Below, piece after piece: positions 16,753-25,832 of a DNA stretch of 64,000 bases; the stretch's first letter is position 1; the number at the start of each line of letters is the position of its first letter. The position numbers were made by a program, and so were the translations under genes. The notes beneath the pieces were generated by a model. That model saw nothing but the letters and a program-made list of their open reading frames with translations, did no database searches and was not told the DNA's origin. Source of the stretch: Pseudomonas quebecensis (lineage in GTDB: Bacteria; Pseudomonadota; Gammaproteobacteria; Pseudomonadales; Pseudomonadaceae). The stretch covers positions 1,550,001 to 1,614,000 of the forward strand of contig NZ_CP112866.1 in the NCBI RefSeq assembly GCF_026410085.1, written 5' to 3'.

Positions 16753-18525
16753 TCAGATTCCTTGTTCGCTGAGCCACAGGTTCAGCGCTGCCAGTTGCCA
16801 CAGCTTGGAGCCGCGCAGCGGGGTCAGCTGGCCTTGGGGGTCGGTCAGCAGACGATCGAGCATCGCTGGGTTGAACAGGCCGCGATCCTGGCTCGGGTCC
16901 AGCAGCAATTCACGCACCCAGTTAAGGGTATCGCCTTGCAAATGCTTGAGACCCGGCACCGGGAAGTAGCCTTTCTTGCGGTCGATGACCTCGCTGGGGA
17001 TCACTCGGCGTGCGGCCTCTTTAAGCACCTGCTTGCCGCCATCGGGCAGTTTGAACTTACCTGGCACACGGGCCGAGAGTTCCACCAAGCGATAGTCGAG
17101 GAAGGGCGTGCGCGCTTCCAGGCCCCAGGCCATGGTCATGTTGTCGACGCGCTTGACCGGGTCGTCCACCAGCATCACCGTGCTGTCCAGGCGCAGAGCC
17201 TTGTCCACGGCGGCATCGGCGCCCGGCATCGCAAAATGCTCGCGTACGAAGTCACCGGCGGCGTCGTTGGCGGTCAACCACTTGGGCGCGACGGTGGCCG
17301 CGTAGTCGTCGTAGCTGCGGTCGAAAAACGCCTCGCGATAGGCCGCGTACGGGTCGCTCGCGCCGTCCACTTGCGGGTACCAGTGGTAACCGGCGAACAA
17401 TTCGTCGGCGCCCTGGCCGCTCTGTACCACCTTGCAATGCTTGGCCACTTCCCGCGACAGCAGGTAGAAGGCGATGCAGTCGTGGCTGACCATCGGTTCG
17501 CTCATGGCCCGGAAGGCCGCCGGCAGTTGCTCGATGATTTCGCTCTCGGCAATGCGCAACTGGTGATGGCGCGTGCCGTAGTGCCTGGCGATCAAGTCCG
17601 AATACTGGAACTCGTCACCACGCTCGCCGCCGGCATCTTCAAAACCGATGGAGAAGGTCGACAGGTCCTGCACGCCGACTTCCCGCAACAGGCCCACGAG
17701 CATGCTCGAATCGACACCGCCGGAGAGCAGCACGCCCACATCCACGGCGGCGCGTTGGCGGATCGCCACGGCTTCGCGCGTGCTGTCGAGCACGCGGTCG
17801 GTCCAGTCTTGCAGGGTCAGGTTCTTTTCATCGTCATGGGGGCCGTAGGGCAGGGTCCACCAGGTTTTCTGCTCGGTCTTGCCGTCGGCGTCGATGCGCA
17901 TCCAGCTGGCCGGCGGCAGCTTTTCGATGCCCGCCAGCAACGTGCGCGGCGCCGGCACCACGGCGTGGAAGTTCAGGTAATGGTTGAGCGCCACCGGATC
18001 GAGGATCGGGTTGATATCGCCGCCCTTGAGCAGCGCCGGGAGCGCCGAGGCAAAGCGCAGGCGCTGACCGGTGCGCGACAGGTACAACGGCTTCACGCCG
18101 AGGCGGTCGCGGGCGATAAACAGCCGCTGCGCATCGCGCTCCCAGATGGCGAAGGCAAACATGCCATTGAGCTTGGGCAGCAGCGCTTCGCCCCAGGCGT
18201 GATAACCCTTGAGCAGCACTTCGGTGTCGCCGCCGGAATAGAACGCGTAGCCGAGGGCTTCAAGCTCCTGGCGCAGTTCCGGGAAGTTGTAGATCGCACC
18301 GTTGAACGCCAGGGACAGCCCCAATTGGGCGTCGACCATCGGTTGGGCGGAGCCATCCGACAGGTCCATGATTTTCAGACGGCGATGGCCCAGGGCAATC
18401 GGCCCTTGGGCATGGAAGCCCCACGCGTCAGGGCCGCGTGGCGCCAAATGATGGGTGATGCGCTCAACCGCAGCCAGGTCGGCAGGTTGGGCATCGAAAC
18501 GTAACTCACCAGCTAATCCGCACAT
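16753..18525 (-). CDS. asnO: N-acetylglutaminylglutamine amidotransferase (AsnB-like)
   Basis: A 590-residue class II glutamine amidotransferase of the asparagine-synthetase family. It amidates N-acetylglutaminylglutamine to the final osmolyte NAGGN. Removal of Met exposes the catalytic Cys2 (MCGLAGELRF), which fixes the start at 18525; TAAGGAATTT lies directly upstream. The glutaminase domain includes RGPDAWG and FNGAIYNFPELR. The synthetase domain from ~residue 220 has the PP-loop LLSGGVDSSMLVGLL and later GQGADELFAGYHWYP. It is the first gene of the three-gene NAGGN operon and divergent from the NEL gene. Confidence 0.95.
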   Translation of the reverse strand: MCGLAGELRFDAQPADLAAVERITHHLAPRGPDAWGFHAQGPIALGHRRLKIMDLSDGSAQPMVDAQLGLSLAFNGAIYNFPELRQELEALGYAFYSGGDTEVLLKGYHAWGEALLPKLNGMFAFAIWERDAQRLFIARDRLGVKPLYLSRTGQRLRFASALPALLKGGDINPILDPVALNHYLNFHAVVPAPRTLLAGIEKLPPASWMRIDADGKTEQKTWWTLPYGPHDDEKNLTLQDWTDRVLDSTREAVAIRQRAAVDVGVLLSGGVDSSMLVGLLREVGVQDLSTFSIGFEDAGGERGDEFQYSDLIARHYGTRHHQLRIAESEIIEQLPAAFRAMSEPMVSHDCIAFYLLSREVAKHCKVVQSGQGADELFAGYHWYPQVDGASDPYAAYREAFFDRSYDDYAATVAPKWLTANDAAGDFVREHFAMPGADAAVDKALRLDSTVMLVDDPVKRVDNMTMAWGLEARTPFLDYRLVELSARVPGKFKLPDGGKQVLKEAARRVIPSEVIDRKKGYFPVPGLKHLQGDTLNWVRELLLDPSQDRGLFNPAMLDRLLTDPQGQLTPLRGSKLWQLAALNLWLSEQGI

Positions 18526-18822
18526 AAATTCCTTACCGGTTTTTCCGTTGGGGAGGGATGAAGTACCGCGCGCCAAAACGGCGGGTACCCAGAAACTGAC
18601 CCGAGCAGATTGTGGGAGTTTTAGAACAATACGTTATAAGGCAATCCGCCTTGACGCCTCACCGGCGCGCGCGGCCTGCCCGGAATGTGCGGTGCACAGG
18701 TCAAGCTTTTATCCAAAGTTCGGCGGTTCAGGCGCCTCGATCCACCCAGTATTCGAACCCTTTATCCGGCGTTGTGCACGTATCGTCCGCAGGCATCATT
18801 CAATGCAATAAGGACGATTGCC
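18526..18822. other. Divergent intergenic region between asnO and the NEL gene
   Basis: This 297-bp gap must hold both promoters. An AATACGTTATAAGG stretch near 18630 is the only AT-rich part. No hrp-box-like motif (GGAACC with CCAC at the right spacing) could be identified for the rightward gene. An ORF reading in from 18685 is a 5' extension of the NEL gene without a ribosome-binding site. Confidence 0.5.
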
Positions 18823-21800
18823 ATGGACTCACCCCTTGACGGCACCACCGCGCCCGACCCCACCGTACCCGACAGCATGATGGCAACGCTGCTGGAGCTG
18901 ACCGGCGACCTGGACAAGGCCCAGGTACTGCAAGGCACCTTGCCGACCTGGCTGACCGGCGCCAGCTCGCAGGTGCGCCAGGCGCTGCTCAACAGCTACG
19001 AGGCCGGTCAGCCCGCGCGCGACACGGCAGCGCGCCTGCTTGAACGGGTCATACCGCTGCGGCAATTCTGCCGCGACCGATTGCAGGCACTGTTGGTCGC
19101 CAAGGGGCTGGCCGACCTGAATGTCGAACGGGACCTGCTGCAGGTACCCAGGGTGTATTTCCTGACGGGCGGCCTGCTGGATGGCCCCCATGTTGAAATG
19201 GAGCCTGCGCAAAACGACACCTTGCTGCACGCCGCCATGCAAACCGTGGCGTCAGTCAGCCTGCCGCCAGGGTCGGTGATTCGACGCGCTTCGGATCAGT
19301 CCGTGGTCAAGGCGCTCAGCGCCCAGGCCTTTGTAGACGCTTGCCGCGAATTGGATGTCGGCGGCGCTTACCAGCAGCACCTGCGCGAGGTGTTCAACCT
19401 GCCGGCACCTGACGAACCGGTGAACGCTGAACTGGATTACAACCCGACAATCGCTGCCATCGGCCCGGCCATGTGCATGAACATGCTGGTCGACCTGCAT
19501 ATCGCTTTCGCCAAAGGCGATGTCGGCCAGGCGGCGTACGCGGCTTTGCAAACACTGATCGATGCCGATCGGCCCGCCAACCGCCTCACCCACGTGCGGT
19601 TCAATGGGCAGCCGCTGCGCTGGCAGGGCATCGCGGCTCATCATGCCAACCTGTGGGGTGTGCTGGTGTTCAGTCAGGCGGGCGCCGAGGATTTTTCCAC
19701 CGGCCCCGTGCTGGTGTACATGCCCGGCGATCCTCTGAGGCCATGGTTCGAATACCCGTCGCTGGAGGACTTCACCACCTACCTGTCGCTCAAGCTGCAG
19801 GTGCCCGAGTACCGGCGCTTTTTCACCCGCTACCTCGACGAGTCGCAGCGGTTCGACTTTTTCCAGCACATCGACCAGGACAAAACCCTCGGTCGGGTTG
19901 AACCGATGCCCGTCACCGCCAACCTGTCGTGGTTCTTTTTTACGGCGCTGGTGTGCAAGCTCCAGCGCGATGCCGAAGTGCTGGCGGTGCCCGTGCCCAG
20001 CGCGGACCAGGAGCAACAGCGGCAGCGCCTGCAGGACTACCTCAATGCGGGGCTGACCGTGTTGGGCCTGGCCGGACTGGTGGTGCCGGTACTCGGGCAA
20101 CTGATGACCGGCGTGGCCATCGGGCAACTGCTCGGTGAAGTCTTCGAAGGCATTGATGACTGGACCCACGGCGAGAAAACCGAGGCGTTCGGGCACTTGG
20201 TCAACGTAGCGGAGAACCTCGCCGGCATGGCACTGTTCGCCGCCGGGGTCAAGGCTGTCAGCAAGGTCGTCCAGACGACCCGCATCGGCGCGACGCGCTT
20301 CTTCGACAAAATGGAAGCCATCGAACAACAGGGTGTCGGACCGCGGCTGTGGCGACGACGTCTAGGGACCTATCGGCAGTCCCTGGACGTCGACGCGCAG
20401 ACAAGTGCCAACACGCGCGGTATTTATCAGGTCAACGGCCAGTCCTACGTCAAGATCGACGGCGCGCTTTATTCCATCGCCTACGATGCGCCCTCCGGCC
20501 ATTGGCGGGTCCGCCACCCCCTGCGTGACGGCGCGTATCGTCCGCCCTTGAGCCACAACTTCCAGGGCGGCTGGCGGTTCGCTTTCGAGCGCCCGGACGA
20601 CTGGGACGACGCTTACCGCCTGTTGATCCGGCTCGACCCCAGCCTGGCGACCTTGCCGCCGGAGCACGTGCGGAGCGTGGCGAGCATCACCGGCCTGGAC
20701 GTGCCGCGCCTGCGCTTGCATTTCCGGCAGAATCTTGCGCTGCCCAAGCGTTTTCGCGACGGCATCGTGCGTGTGCAGCAGAACCAGAAGGTGCGTGACC
20801 TGATCTGGCAGTTGGAGCATCAGCCGCGTCCGGATGCCGACACGGCCCCTACGCAATTGCTGGCGTTGCCGCTGATGTCGGGGTGGCCAAAGGGGCGTTT
20901 TTTCGAGGTATTGGACAGTGAAGGCTACTTGATCGAGCGCTACCCTGACACAGCGCCTTTTGATTATGAGGACCTGAGCATTCACATCACCGAGCAGCAA
21001 TTGCACGAGGGCGAGGTGATGTCCACTTTGCTGGACGCACTGGAGCCCGAGGAGGTCCAGACTTTGCTTGGTGCCGAAGTAGCGCCTCAAGCGCGCCAGG
21101 CCACGTTGGCGCGGCAGTTGCTCGCCTCCCTCGCGCGCACCCACCGCCCGCTCTACGAGCAGTTGTACGAACAAACCGAAGCGCAGGTGGACACCGACTA
21201 CGGCGTGCTCAAGTCCCATTACCCCGCATTGCCGAACCGGGTCGCCTGGGAGTTGCTGTCAGACAGCCCCACCACACAGCGCTGGCGCCTGCGCGACAGC
21301 CGGCGCGTGCCCTTGGGGCTGGCGCAGCGTACCCGTGCGGCACTGCAGGATCTGGAGCAAGACCAGGCGCTGTTCGGCCTGTTGCTGCCGGAACTGGCCA
21401 ATGAAAATACCCAGCGTCTGGCCGTCGGCCTGCTGAGGCGGGTACCCGGCTGGCCGGGCGAGTTATCCGTGCAACTGCGCGAGGGTTCTTTGCGTGGGCG
21501 TGTGCTCGGTGAGTCCAGTGCCGAGGCGGCCACTGTGCGGCGTGTCGTGGTCAAGTCCGAACAGGGCTTTCAGGCGTTTGACGAGCAGGGCCGCGCCGTG
21601 GGTGAAATCGCCTCGGGCCACGAGGGCATTTATCAAGCGCTTCTCGACACCCTCTCGCCGGACCAGCGCCGTGACCTGAGCGTGACCGGCAGGGCAAACA
21701 GTGGCTATCTGCGCTATGCGCTGATGACGGAGGCCGAAACCCGGCGCCCGCGGCTGTCGCGCTACCTGTATCCGGAGCGTGCCGTGCCCGAGCCGCCGGC

Positions 21801-23640
21801 GCTGTGCACAGTGGCTGCCCAGATCAACCCGGCGCAGCACCCGCGCGCACTGGTGGCCAAGGTCAGGCATCTGTACCCGATGTTCAGCGATGCGCAGATC
21901 GCGGCGTTTCTTGATGAGCAGGGCGCCGACCCTTTATCCCGTGCCAGAGCGGTGCAGGCGCTTGAACAAGAGTTCGACGCCCTGCACCGCGCGCTGAAGG
22001 CCTGGCGGCGGGACAAGACCTCATTGGCCGGCTTGCCCAGGCCCATCGATGACTACCGCATGAGCCGTCATTACACGATGCGCAGGATCGAAGACGCCTG
22101 GAAGCAGATGACCCGGCAGCCGGATGCCGAAGGGGTGAGGGTGCTGGCGCTGAACCTCGATGGCATGGAAGTGGGGCCGCTGCCGACGTTGCCGGCCGAG
22201 GTCAGCTTTGCAGCTATTCGCAAGTTGTCGCTTAACCACATGGGGCTTAATGACGATGTGGCGTATTTCCTCAAGCACTTCCCGGGCGTGCAAACGCTGG
22301 AGCTGCAAGGCAACCGCATAAGCCGGCTGCCCGAAGCGCTGTCGCGGATGCCGCAGCTCAAGCGCCTGTATCTGGATAACAACCGGCTGCAACTGACCCA
22401 ATACACTCGCACCAAACTGGCGGGCTTCAGCGATCTTGAGGTGTTGGGCCTCAATGATAACCCCTTGGTAGACCCGCCGCCCATCAGCCGCCTGTTCAGC
22501 CTGCGCGCTTTGTTCATGCGCAACTGCCGACTCAAGGAACTGCCCGGCGGGTTGGCCAGGCTGCCTTACCTGGAGTACCTGGACCTGCGCGAGAACGACA
22601 TCTCCAGCCTGCCGCCGTGGGTGTTCGAGTTGCCCAGCCGCGTGGCCAGAACCCTCAACCTGCGCCAAAACCCCCTGGACACGCCCAGCCACCGGTTGCT
22701 TGGCGATTACCGCAAGCGTACGGGCATCGGCATGGGCATTCTGGAAGACAACATCGCACGCATGAACGAACAAAAGGCCCGCGATTTATGGCTGCAGGAC
22801 AGCGGCGCGGACTTCCCGGCCCGCGAGGCGACCTGGGCGGCACTCAAGAACGAGCCTCGCTCCGACGGCCTGTTCAAGTTGCTCACCGAGGTGGGGGGCA
22901 CGGCCGATGCCACCCAAGTGCGTGAAGACATGCGCCGGCGGGTCTGGCGGGTACTGGAGGCCGCCGCCGCCAACGAAAACCTGCGCGACGAAATCTTCGA
23001 TCGCGCGGCCACCCCGATCAATTGTGATGACGCCGCCGCTGTGAACTTCGCCAGCCTTGAGGTGCTCGTCGAAGTGCATATCGCGGCCGAAAGCGTTGAA
23101 GGTGGGGTGCTCACGGCCAAGCCGCTTTTGCGTCTGGGCCAGGGACTGTTTCGTCTTGAGCGACTTGAGCAATATGCCAAGCGCCACAGTGACCAGAATC
23201 CGGCTGCCGATCCTCTGGAGGTGAGCCTCGCGTTCCGGACCGGCCTGGCCGACCGGTTTTATCTGCCGGGCCAGCCTCGGCATATGCGTTATGCCCGCCT
23301 GGGTGGGGTGACGCCGCAAGACATGACGAGCGCAGCCTTTGAACTCCGCTCGGCGGAGTTGTCCCCGGCGCTGGTCAATTATCTGGTCGAGTTACCGTTA
23401 TGGGTCCGCTATCTGAAAAAAACCTACAGAGACCGGTTCGAACGCTTGTACGAGCCGTTCGACCAACGCATGAATGCCTTGTTTGAGCAGGTCGATACGC
23501 TGGAGTACGCGGACTACAGCCGGCAGGTGAACCTGCTGATGGTGGAGCAGGCGGCCGCGGAAAAAGCCGAACTCAATGGTCTGACCGAAGAGGCCCTGAA
23601 AAACGATGCGCAGGGCTTATGCGAGGCTCCTGTTCCGTGA
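18823..23640 (+). CDS. Large LRR protein with C-terminal NEL-type E3 ubiquitin ligase domain
   Basis: A 1605-residue candidate effector or toxin. The N-terminal ~1000 residues resemble the large dermonecrotic-toxin-like regions of pseudomonad proteins (DUF6543 type). They include a hydrophobic Gly/Leu/Val segment at ~411-441 that could contact membranes. Leucine-rich repeats occupy ~1107-1300 (VQTLELQGNRISRLPEAL, LKRLYLDNNRLQ, LEYLDLRENDISSLP). The C-terminus matches the NEL domain of IpaH and SspH: Cys1401-Asp-Asp1403 is the catalytic C-x-D, then LLRLGQGLFRLERLEQYA and EVSLAFRTGLADRFYLPGQP follow as in IpaH. The Arg usual after C-x-D is Ala here. NEL domains transfer ubiquitin in eukaryotic cells, so a host- or predator-directed role is inferred. 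The start at 18823 has AAGGA upstream. No secretion genes or chaperone are nearby; the export route is unknown. Confidence 0.92.
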   Translation: MDSPLDGTTAPDPTVPDSMMATLLELTGDLDKAQVLQGTLPTWLTGASSQVRQALLNSYEAGQPARDTAARLLERVIPLRQFCRDRLQALLVAKGLADLNVERDLLQVPRVYFLTGGLLDGPHVEMEPAQNDTLLHAAMQTVASVSLPPGSVIRRASDQSVVKALSAQAFVDACRELDVGGAYQQHLREVFNLPAPDEPVNAELDYNPTIAAIGPAMCMNMLVDLHIAFAKGDVGQAAYAALQTLIDADRPANRLTHVRFNGQPLRWQGIAAHHANLWGVLVFSQAGAEDFSTGPVLVYMPGDPLRPWFEYPSLEDFTTYLSLKLQVPEYRRFFTRYLDESQRFDFFQHIDQDKTLGRVEPMPVTANLSWFFFTALVCKLQRDAEVLAVPVPSADQEQQRQRLQDYLNAGLTVLGLAGLVVPVLGQLMTGVAIGQLLGEVFEGIDDWTHGEKTEAFGHLVNVAENLAGMALFAAGVKAVSKVVQTTRIGATRFFDKMEAIEQQGVGPRLWRRRLGTYRQSLDVDAQTSANTRGIYQVNGQSYVKIDGALYSIAYDAPSGHWRVRHPLRDGAYRPPLSHNFQGGWRFAFERPDDWDDAYRLLIRLDPSLATLPPEHVRSVASITGLDVPRLRLHFRQNLALPKRFRDGIVRVQQNQKVRDLIWQLEHQPRPDADTAPTQLLALPLMSGWPKGRFFEVLDSEGYLIERYPDTAPFDYEDLSIHITEQQLHEGEVMSTLLDALEPEEVQTLLGAEVAPQARQATLARQLLASLARTHRPLYEQLYEQTEAQVDTDYGVLKSHYPALPNRVAWELLSDSPTTQRWRLRDSRRVPLGLAQRTRAALQDLEQDQALFGLLLPELANENTQRLAVGLLRRVPGWPGELSVQLREGSLRGRVLGESSAEAATVRRVVVKSEQGFQAFDEQGRAVGEIASGHEGIYQALLDTLSPDQRRDLSVTGRANSGYLRYALMTEAETRRPRLSRYLYPERAVPEPPALCTVAAQINPAQHPRALVAKVRHLYPMFSDAQIAAFLDEQGADPLSRARAVQALEQEFDALHRALKAWRRDKTSLAGLPRPIDDYRMSRHYTMRRIEDAWKQMTRQPDAEGVRVLALNLDGMEVGPLPTLPAEVSFAAIRKLSLNHMGLNDDVAYFLKHFPGVQTLELQGNRISRLPEALSRMPQLKRLYLDNNRLQLTQYTRTKLAGFSDLEVLGLNDNPLVDPPPISRLFSLRALFMRNCRLKELPGGLARLPYLEYLDLRENDISSLPPWVFELPSRVARTLNLRQNPLDTPSHRLLGDYRKRTGIGMGILEDNIARMNEQKARDLWLQDSGADFPAREATWAALKNEPRSDGLFKLLTEVGGTADATQVREDMRRRVWRVLEAAAANENLRDEIFDRAATPINCDDAAAVNFASLEVLVEVHIAAESVEGGVLTAKPLLRLGQGLFRLERLEQYAKRHSDQNPAADPLEVSLAFRTGLADRFYLPGQPRHMRYARLGGVTPQDMTSAAFELRSAELSPALVNYLVELPLWVRYLKKTYRDRFERLYEPFDQRMNALFEQVDTLEYADYSRQVNLLMVEQAAAEKAELNGLTEEALKNDAQGLCEAPVP

Positions 23641-23693
23641 CCTTGATTGGCCACGGTAGAGCCTGCCCGCTCGCCCCATACCTGGCGCGAATC

Positions 23694-25676
23694 TTAAGAT
23701 TGATTGCGCATCAACGCGCGCAAGGCGAAGCGATTGGGGTGGCACGCCTCGGCCACACTGCGTGGCACGGGCAGCGGCTCGTTGTCCAGCCAGGCCGCCA
23801 GCAGTTCGGCGCATAAGGGCGCCGTCACCAGGCCGCGTGAGCCGTGGCCGCTGTTCACATACACGCCGTCGATCCACGGGCAGGCGGCGTCGGGCACCTG
23901 GCGAGCATCCTTGCGCAGCGCCGCGTAGGCCTCGTCGAAGGCGCCGCGCTCGGCCAACGGCCCGACAATCGGCAGGTAGTCGGGGCTGGTGCAGCGAAAC
24001 GCCGCGCGGCCTTGCAGGTGTTCGGGGGCCAGGCGGTCGGCGTCCAGGCGCTGCGCCAGGTCCTGGGAGATCTCGCGCAGCATGGCCAGGTTGCCGACGT
24101 GCTCGGCCACTGTCGGGGTCAGGTCGTCGTTCTTGAAATCGAAACTGGCGCCCAGGGTGTGCTCCCCCAGGCGCGCCGGGGCGACGTAGCCTTCGGCGCA
24201 GACCACCGTGGCCAGGGCCTGGCTGGCGACGGTCTGGGGCAGGCGGGTAATTTGCCCGCGAATGCGTTTGAGCGGCAGCTCGGCGCTGAAGGGGAAGCGC
24301 TTGATCTCGGCGGCACCGGCCAGCACCACCACGCTGGCGCTGGCCAGCACCGTGTCGCCGTCGCGGGCCTGCCACTGGCCTCGCGCCCGTTGCAGAAGCA
24401 CCACTTCACGGTGCTGCAGCACCTCGATCAGCGGGTGACGCGCTTGCCATTCGCACAGGGCCGGCGGATGTACCCAGCCGCCTTCCGGGAAAAACAGCCC
24501 GCCATGATCCACCGCCACGCCGGCGCGAGCCTGGGCCTGGGCCGGGTCCAGGGGGTGCAACAACGTCGGCGCGAAGGCGGCGGCCAACTGAGCCTGGCGC
24601 TCGGCTTCCCTGGCATTGAACGCCAGTTGCAGCACGCCGCAGTCGTCCCAGTCGACACCGCGCTGCAGGTGTTCGAGCAGGCGCCGGGTGTGGCCGAAGC
24701 CGCTGAGGATCAGCTGCGACAACGCCGTGCCATGGGCCGACAGCTTGAGGTACAGCACCCCCTGCGGGTTGCCCGACGCTTCCTGCGCCAGGCCCGCGTG
24801 GCGTTCCAGCAAGGTCACGCGCCAGCCGCGGGCAGCGAGGCTGGCCGCCGTGGTGCAGCCGGCCAGGCCGCCGCCGATCACCAGGGCGCTGCGCTCAGCG
24901 TGGGCCGCAGGCGGGCGGGCGAACCACGGTTTATCCGGCGCCGGTGGCGGTGTGTCGGCCGGCCAACCGACAAACTCGCCGCGCAGGATCTCCCATTTAT
25001 GCCCAATGCCCGGAGTGCGTTTCATCTTGAACCCGGCGGCGTTGATCAGTCGCCGCACCCAACCGGTGCTGGTGAACGTGCTGATGGTCGACCCAGGCGC
25101 CGCCAGCCGCGCCAGTTCGGCGAAGAGCTCGGCGGTCCACATGTCGGGGTTTTTGGCCGGGGCGAACCCGTCGAGAAACCAGGCGTCGACCTGGGCGTCC
25201 AGTTGCGACAATTGCTCCATGGCATCGCCGATCAGCAGCGTCAGCGTTACACGGCCGCGGTCCAGCAGCAGCCGTTGAAAGCCTGGATGGATCGCCTGGT
25301 ACTGGCCCAGCAACTGCTCGGCCAGCGGTTGCAACTGCGGCCAGAGGGCGAGGGCGCGGTGCAGGTCGGCATGGGTAAGCGGGTATTTTTCCACGCTGAT
25401 AAAGTGCAGGCGCGCCCCGGCGCAGGCGTGCTGCGCGAACAATTGCCAGGCGCAGAGGAAGTTCAAGCCGGTGCCGAAGCCGGTTTCGCCGATCACCAGG
25501 CGCTCGCCGGGCTTGAGGGCGGCGAAGCGCTCGCGCAGGCGATTCTGTTCCAGGAACACATAACGGGTTTCTTCCAGGCCCGATTGGTCGGAGAAATACA
25601 CGTCGTCGAACACCCGCGAATGCGGGCGACCTTCTGCGTCCCAGTCGAGTTGGGCGTTGGGCGGTACGGGGTTCAT
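23694..25676 (-). CDS. mnmC: Bifunctional tRNA mnm5s2U34 biosynthesis protein MnmC
   Basis: A 660-residue enzyme that finishes mnm5s2U at the wobble position of tRNAs. Residues ~1-245 are the SAM-dependent methyltransferase (MnmC2/MnmD), with VIGETGFGTGLNFLCAW as the SAM loop and DAWFLDGFAPAKNPDMW. Residues ~265-660 are the FAD-dependent oxidase (MnmC1), opening with the Rossmann motif VIGGGLAGCTTAASLAARGW and ending with VNSGHGSRGLVTAPL. Length and fusion order match E. coli MnmC. It is convergent with the NEL gene (53-bp gap with no visible terminator) and divergent from pap. Confidence 0.96.
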   Translation of the reverse strand: MNPVPPNAQLDWDAEGRPHSRVFDDVYFSDQSGLEETRYVFLEQNRLRERFAALKPGERLVIGETGFGTGLNFLCAWQLFAQHACAGARLHFISVEKYPLTHADLHRALALWPQLQPLAEQLLGQYQAIHPGFQRLLLDRGRVTLTLLIGDAMEQLSQLDAQVDAWFLDGFAPAKNPDMWTAELFAELARLAAPGSTISTFTSTGWVRRLINAAGFKMKRTPGIGHKWEILRGEFVGWPADTPPPAPDKPWFARPPAAHAERSALVIGGGLAGCTTAASLAARGWRVTLLERHAGLAQEASGNPQGVLYLKLSAHGTALSQLILSGFGHTRRLLEHLQRGVDWDDCGVLQLAFNAREAERQAQLAAAFAPTLLHPLDPAQAQARAGVAVDHGGLFFPEGGWVHPPALCEWQARHPLIEVLQHREVVLLQRARGQWQARDGDTVLASASVVVLAGAAEIKRFPFSAELPLKRIRGQITRLPQTVASQALATVVCAEGYVAPARLGEHTLGASFDFKNDDLTPTVAEHVGNLAMLREISQDLAQRLDADRLAPEHLQGRAAFRCTSPDYLPIVGPLAERGAFDEAYAALRKDARQVPDAACPWIDGVYVNSGHGSRGLVTAPLCAELLAAWLDNEPLPVPRSVAEACHPNRFALRALMRNQS

Positions 25677-25832
25677 GGGCGGCTCTGAAAAATGGCAGCA
25701 GGTAAAGGCGAGGCCGCCATTCTAGCCGATCAACTCGATCTGAATTGATCTACGGCAACGGTGCATTGAATTTCCTCCCGCGCGGCGTTGCCCAATCCGC
25801 TAGTCTTGCTCACTTCTGGAACGGAGCCGCCC

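Noticed and set aside
16201..18504. 767-codon plus-strand open frame opposite ngg and asnO
   Set aside because: Antisense to two certain NAGGN genes; biased composition and no motif.
18526..18822. hrp box upstream of the NEL gene
   Set aside because: Only a CCAC with a GGTTC at the left was seen; no GGAACC at the correct spacing.
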